Below, in pieces: positions 59,649 through 64,000 of a stretch of 64,000 nt of DNA (the first letter of the stretch is position 1; the number at the start of each line of letters is the position of its first letter). The notes beneath the pieces are model-generated. The model saw nothing but the letters and a program-made list of their open reading frames with translations. It was not told the origin of the DNA and did no database searches. Both the position numbers and the translations under genes were made by a program. Source of the stretch: Quercus robur (Eukaryota > Streptophyta > Magnoliopsida > Fagales > Fagaceae); contig NC_065544.1 in assembly GCF_932294415.1 (NCBI RefSeq), forward strand, positions 12,561,351-12,625,350, in the 5' to 3' direction.

Positions 59649-59904
59649 TCATAATTGTAGGGCTGGAGGGGAGATTAAAATTTTGGATTGGAAGTATTAA
59701 AAGGTGATAATCTAAGTTGCACAAATACGAGTATAAGACACACACGTACATATATATAGATACGAGGATACTATACATTTGGGATATGGAAATTAATTCA
59801 TATTTATTTTTATTTTATATATTTTTAGACTTTTTTTAGAAGCTACATTTTTAGACATAATTTATGTTTGCTTTAGTTTTTAAAAGGCAATAACAATAAC
59901 CTAA

Positions 59905-60085
59905 TATGCTAGTTCCTAACCCAATATATAACCCATTAATCTACGTAATTAGCTCATTAATAAAAGTAGCAGCACTTTAATAAAAACCCATCATATTCTA
60001 ACCAAAAAAAAAAAAAAAGTCCATTATATTCTTAAAGTAAAAAAATAAAAATATAAAAGAGAGAAAGAAAGCAGTTGATAGCCTC

Positions 60086-60090
<5 letters not shown>
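59905..60090. repeat. Relic of a UGT copy C upstream region (matches 53430-53620)
   Basis: ATATGCTAGTTCC, TTAATAAAAGTAGCAGCACTT, CATCATATTCTA.CCAAAAAAAA and CAGTTGATAGCCTC appear in the same order as in 53430-53610. No UGT follows, so a further gene copy was lost or replaced. Confidence 0.7.

Positions 60091-60127
<37 letters not shown>
60091..60127. repeat. (AT)n microsatellite
   Basis: Run of AT dinucleotides between the UGT upstream relic and the virus-like fragment. Confidence 0.9.
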
Positions 60128-60129
<2 letters not shown>

Positions 60130-60134
60130 CAAAT

Positions 60135-61095
60135 GAGTTCTACTGACGGATGCAAGTGATGAGTATTGGGCAGCAACCCTTTTTGAAGAAAATGATGAAA
60201 AAGAAACATTTGTGGACATAAAAGTAGTGCATTCAAGCCCTCAGATCTTCATTACCATTCCACGTTCAAGGAAATACTTGTAGTAACACATGGAATTGAA
60301 AATTTCCGGTTTCATCTTCTTGGGCATGAATTTCTAGTAGAAATGGATATGTCATCCTTTCCAAACTGCTTCAGTTTAAAAGGAAGATGCTCCCTCACCT
60401 TCAATTACTCAAATAGTCAAATTGGTTTTCACAGTGGTTTTTCAAAGTCAAGCACATTAAATGAAAAGATAGCTTGATCACTGATTATCTTTCTAGAAAA
60501 CCCCCAGTCATTAATACCACAATCATTCCTCTACCATTGTGTGTTTATCCAATTACAGATCCGTCCTCATCCTAAGCCCCATCTTCCTCAGCCCCTATTG
60601 ATATAACTAATATGATAAAAAGCCTTCCCCTAGAAATAAAAGACCAAATTAATAAAAAACTTGACCCTTGAAGCCAAATCCAAAAGAATCATTAAAGTCC
60701 TCCATATTACCTTAAGCAAAACCACAACCATTTTCTTGCCATTTCTCCTGACCCAGACCAGTTGTGGAAAACTCCTTTTGCGTTTTGGATAACCAACTAG
60801 ATTGTCATACATTATCTTTACATGTGGTACTTACTCAATGAGTATTACTTGTGTCTTCATTTTGAACCAGGATTTTATAGACTTGTTTTCCCTAATCAAA
60901 ACAGACATTTTCAAAAATTCTAGTTTGAAATTTTGAAAAATAATGCTTATAATGGAGATTGGAAGCAGTATTCTATTGTAGATCATCCAAGATTCGGTTA
61001 CAAATTCACTATAGGATCCATGATTGTAAAGCTCAATTCAAAAAATGACATCCAACCAAAAGTAATCTGTCACCCACTAGAAATTCATTTGCTCA
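60135..61095 (+). pseudogene. Decayed endogenous pararetrovirus (Caulimoviridae-like) RNase H and downstream fragment
   Basis: Short stretches recall the RNase H end of caulimovirid polyproteins: TDASDEYWAATLFEE (about 60143-60187), EFLVEMDMSSFP (about 60330-60365) and DYLSRKPP (about 60484-60507). They lie in different frames and are broken by stops and frameshifts. The phrase EMDMSSFP favours Caulimoviridae over Ty3/gypsy. Downstream, DHPRFGYKFTIGS (about 60980-61018) is open but of unknown domain. No LTRs are seen. It is a non-functional fossil fragment. Confidence 0.6.
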
Positions 61096-61207
61096 CTAAG
61101 AGCATTTGCAGCAGTGGAGCTAAAAAGCTATAATGCTATTTTAGCTCCACCAATATACCAAAAAGGGCTTGCAGCAGTGGAGCCAAACCCATAAAATTTA
61201 GCTGATT

Positions 61208-61249
61208 TGCTACAGTGCACATCTATAGAGATAGATGTGCACTGTAGCA
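61208..61249. other. Perfect 19-bp-arm hairpin in Harbinger subterminal region
   Basis: TGCTACAGTGCACATCTAT, loop AGAG, then its exact reverse complement. It lies about 110 bp inside the left end and may serve as a transposase-binding or structural site, or be a remnant of a smaller palindromic element. Confidence 0.85.
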
Positions 61250-61259
61250 TTCATCTAAA

Positions 61260-62122
61260 AAAAAAAAAAAAAATTTAATCCAACTCCCGATTAAAATAAT
61301 AAAACTCACTTTATTTTTTTCAATCTTTTATTTTATCTCCACCGTGCACTCATCAGAGCTCTCATCTCTCTCACTCATCAAGCACTCATCTCCCTCACTC
61401 ATCAAGCTCTCCACGCCGTCGCCGTCCCAGCCCAGCCCACGCCGTCCGTCGCCATCCTAGCCCAGCCCATGCCGTCGTAAGCTCTCATCTCTCTCACTCA
61501 TCAAGCTCTCCATGCTGTCGTCGTCCCAGCCCAACCCACGCCGTCGCTGTCCCAGCTGATCCACTTCAGGTCAGTGCTCTCTCTTTTCTTTTGTAGTGAA
61601 TTTTTTCATGGCTTAATTTTTCTGGATTTAGTGTTATTTTGTGGTGAAAAATGGTGTTGTTGCTATGTTGTTTTGGGCAAATGGTGTTATTTTTTTGCTG
61701 TTTTTGCTGGGTATAACATCTGAATGGAGGAATGTATTGGGAATTTTCTGATTGCAGGAATTTGTTGTGTGGTTTCTATGGTCTCTGTAATTTGTGCAGG
61801 GAAATTTACATGTTTTGTTGTGACTATAATTTGTTGTGTTGCACAAAACCACAGAGTTACGTTTGGGTGGTCTCTGTAAATTGTTGTGTTGCACAAAACC
61901 ACAGGAATGTATTGGGTCACTGTAATTTGTTGTGTGGTCTCTGTAATTTGTAATTTTTCTATAAATGTAATATAAATGTCTCTGTAATATAAATGTAAGT
62001 TTGTTGTGTAATTTGTCTCTGTAAATGTTTATAAATGTCTCTGTAATTTGTTGTGTTGATATAAATGTTAGTTTGGAAATTTTCTGTGTGCAGGGAAGTT
62101 TATATATATTTTTTCTAATTTT
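61260..62122. other. Harbinger 5' non-coding region
   Basis: Contains repeats of CTCTCATCTCTCTCACTCATCAAGC and CCCAGCCCA.CCCACGCCGTCG motifs (about 61340-61560) and, from 61640, several copies of GTAATTTGTTGTGT/GTCTCTGTAA. No gene; probably leader or promoter of ORF1. Confidence 0.55.
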
Positions 62123-63229
62123 ATGGAGTCACATAGGGACATAGAGTTACGTAGCGACCTAACATTTATCATGGGTATCATGAACGGGGATATAGAAATT
62201 GACTCACAATTTCTGGGAATGTCTCAAAATACTCCTGTGTTAGTTTCTGATTCTCCACCTCCACCTCCACCACAAGTTGAAAATGCCTCTTCTACAAAAG
62301 GAAAACGAGGCTCTAACTTTACCATAGAGGAAGATAAACTCTTAGGGGTAGCATGGCTCAATACTAGTGTTGATGCTATAAATAGTAATGAACAAACACA
62401 AAATACCTTTCGTCAAAAAGTTTGGAAATATTTTATGCAGTACAATACATCTGGTACCACATGTACTGTTATCTCCTTGCTAAGTCGTTGGGGTACGATT
62501 ATTGAAAAGACAAATAAGTTTGTTGGATGTATGGCTCAAATTAACGCACTTCATCAAAGTGGTATAACCAAAGAAGATAAGGTATAAATTATATTACAAT
62601 AGTGTTAACATGTCCATTCACCAATAGTTTGAAGATATTAATCATGTTATATTTGTTTTAATTTTTTTTAGATTACCAATGCGAAGGCTTTGTATTTAGA
62701 GAAGCGCAAGAAACCCTTTCTTCTTGACCATTGTTGGCTCATGTTAAAGGACCAACCAAAGTTTGCCGATCCTAACAATGCTAGATCGAGATCATCCGTG
62801 CCTCCAACTTTAGAGGCAATATCTATTAGTGAAGGGGATTGTGGGTCCGGACTTGGTGACACTTCCAATTTTGAGAGACCTATTGGTAGGAAGGCCGAAA
62901 AGGCCATTCGAAAGAACAAAGCCATCGGAAAAGATGTAGGGGAATATTTGAACAAAAAATTGAAATTGATTGAGGATGTAACTCGGTTGGAAGAGGAAAA
63001 AATGTCTTTTGAGAGGGAAAAACTTGCGATTGAAAAGGAAAGTAGGGAAGAAAAACTTAAGATTGAGAAGGAAAGAATGATGATTGAGAAGAAAAAATGT
63101 GAGTGAGAAGAAAGGTTAGAGGAAGAGAGAATCATGATGATAGATACAAGTGGCTTAACCGGAACACAAAAAGCTTTTTATGAACAACTCCAAGAGGAAA
63201 TCATGGCAAAACGAAGATCACGTAATTAA
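62123..63229 (+). pseudogene. Harbinger ORF1, Myb/SANT-like DNA-binding protein with nonsense codon
   Basis: Exons 62123-62581 and 62672-63229 join in frame across a 90-bp GT-AG intron. The protein begins [13 protein letters not shown], has a proline run, then a SANT-like trihelix domain ([16 protein letters not shown] ... VWKYFMQYN ... SLLSRWGTI) and [15 protein letters not shown], and ends in a charged coiled coil (repeats of EKE/EEK). An in-frame TGA at 63104-63106 cuts off the last 41 codons, which remain open to TAA 63227-63229. Such ORF1 proteins help the transposase bind DNA and enter the nucleus. Plant databases often mislabel them as glutathione-transferase-like. Confidence 0.82.
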
Positions 63230-63792
63230 TGGGTTTAATTGTATTTTGGATGTAATTTAGACTTTTATGTATTTTGTAGTGGCTTATGTCACTTGACGAA
63301 TTATCTTAAACTAGATGTATGTATTTGTGTTGTAACTTGAAGTGCAATCTAACAAAGACTTTGAAGTGCAATCTTTTTTATCTTTTGTTAAGTTCCATTT
63401 GATCTTGTGATAGGCATTGATATAATTCTTTGATCCAATGAAACTATTATTTGATCCACTATGAGTATTACAGCCACTATGAGTGCCTATTATATATCTT
63501 GCTATTATATATCTTACTGTTACAGCCACTATGAGTGTCTTTCATCCAATTATTTCTATTCATTGAACATTCCTAGTATCATATGCTTGGTTTTGAGATG
63601 ACAGGTCTTAGAATAAATCTATGAACAATGAGCATTCATAGTATTTCCAAGTTGTTTTTTTTAGATGTATGTGTTTGTGTTGTGACTTGTGCATGAATTA
63701 GTTATATTCATTTTGTTGTGATTTATGTCACTTGATTTTAATCTTGCATCTATAGTAATAATTGATTTCCAATTGTCTTGAAGGTTGTATCT

Positions 63793-64000
63793 ATGAATCA
63801 CTATTTGTTTTGCAAGTTCCTTCTTGATGACTCAGATGAAGATGAGATAATCGAAGAACTTGTTATGGAAGCATCACAACCTAAACGTCGTCGTCGTTGT
63901 TCTATCCAACGTCATCATTTGGTAGGCCATGAGAGGCTTTTTCTTGATTATTTTGCTCCCACACCAATATATCCACCCGCTTTATTTCGTAGGAGATTTC
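63793..64000 (+). CDS. PIF/Harbinger transposase (HARBI1/ALP1-like), N-terminal part
   Basis: From ATG 63793 the frame is open to the window end (69 codons). It has an acidic stretch DDSDEDEIIEE, a basic cluster KRRRR and the family phrase YPPALFRRRF. The DDE catalytic core lies beyond the window, so activity cannot be judged. Confidence 0.78.
   Translation, partial: MNHYLFCKFLLDDSDEDEIIEELVMEASQPKRRRRCSIQRHHLVGHERLFLDYFAPTPIYPPALFRRRF

Larger units (their letters stand above)
61100..64000 (+). mobile_element. PIF/Harbinger transposon, 3' end outside window
   Basis: The left end GAGCATTTGCAGCAGTGGAG directly follows TAA (61097-61099), the target-duplication type of PIF/Harbinger. A second similar motif GGGCTTGCAGCAGTGGAGCC lies at about 61167. 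An ORF1 with a Myb/SANT-like domain and the start of a HARBI1-like transposase follow in the same direction, as in autonomous plant elements. The right inverted repeat is beyond the window. Confidence 0.85.

Noticed and set aside
60135-60520. Ty3/gypsy RNase H
   Set aside because: The visible motif EMDMSSFP and the absence of integrase and LTRs fit Caulimoviridae better, though the call is not certain.

Overview
This window is nuclear DNA from a plant, almost certainly a woody eudicot. The evidence is introns bounded by GT/AG, an AT-rich background with many microsatellites, plant family-1 glycosyltransferases, a CC-NBS-LRR gene, a plant DNA polymerase eta gene, and plant LINE, LTR, MULE, hAT, PIF/Harbinger and pararetrovirus sequences. 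A Fagaceae (oak or chestnut type) origin is only my impression.

Layout. 1-4.57 kb: 3' part of an L1-type LINE, whose ORF2 is in frame throughout but carries three nonsense codons. 6.64-16.90 kb, minus strand: a complete 16-exon DNA polymerase eta gene (POLH). It has two MULE-type MITEs in its introns, a duplicated exon pair in the C-terminal tail, a likely 1-nt deletion in exon 6, and a 693-bp hAT-type element inserted about 50 bp upstream of the ATG. 20.2-26.1 kb and 47.2-50.9 kb: two copies of a segmental duplication, each carrying a minus-strand UGT71-like gene. The first UGT has lost its ATG; the second has lost its catalytic His and the PSPG Cys. The first copy also holds a 1.36-kb MULE-type element, for which the second copy provides the empty site. 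26.9-36 kb: an NLR locus, consisting of the 3'-flank relic of a lost neighbour, a CNL gene whose LRR end is broken, and a repetitive multi-part 3' flank. 39.67-44.99 kb and 55.93-59.60 kb: two related non-autonomous LTR retrotransposons with no gag-pol, each with arrays of one 63-bp core. 45.1-47.1 kb and 51.1-53.1 kb: another duplicated block flanking UGT copy B. 53.95-55.37 kb, plus strand: a third UGT, the only one that looks fully functional. 59.9-61.1 kb: a relic of a fourth UGT upstream region, followed by a decayed endogenous pararetrovirus RNase H fragment. 61.1-64 kb: the 5' part of a PIF/Harbinger transposon (Myb/SANT-like ORF1 with a nonsense codon, then the start of the transposase), running off the window.

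How it fits together. The host genes are POLH (translesion synthesis past UV damage), a small UGT cluster (secondary-metabolite or hormone glucosylation) and an NLR (immune receptor). The UGT and NLR parts show tandem duplication, gene loss and decay typical of fast-evolving clusters. Transposons have landed between and inside the duplicated units, so several insertions can be proved by comparison with the empty paralogous site. I found no prokaryote-like system and no clearly new enzyme system. The most original signals are the 63-bp core arrays of the LTR family, the POLH tail exon duplication, and the differently broken UGT paralogues.
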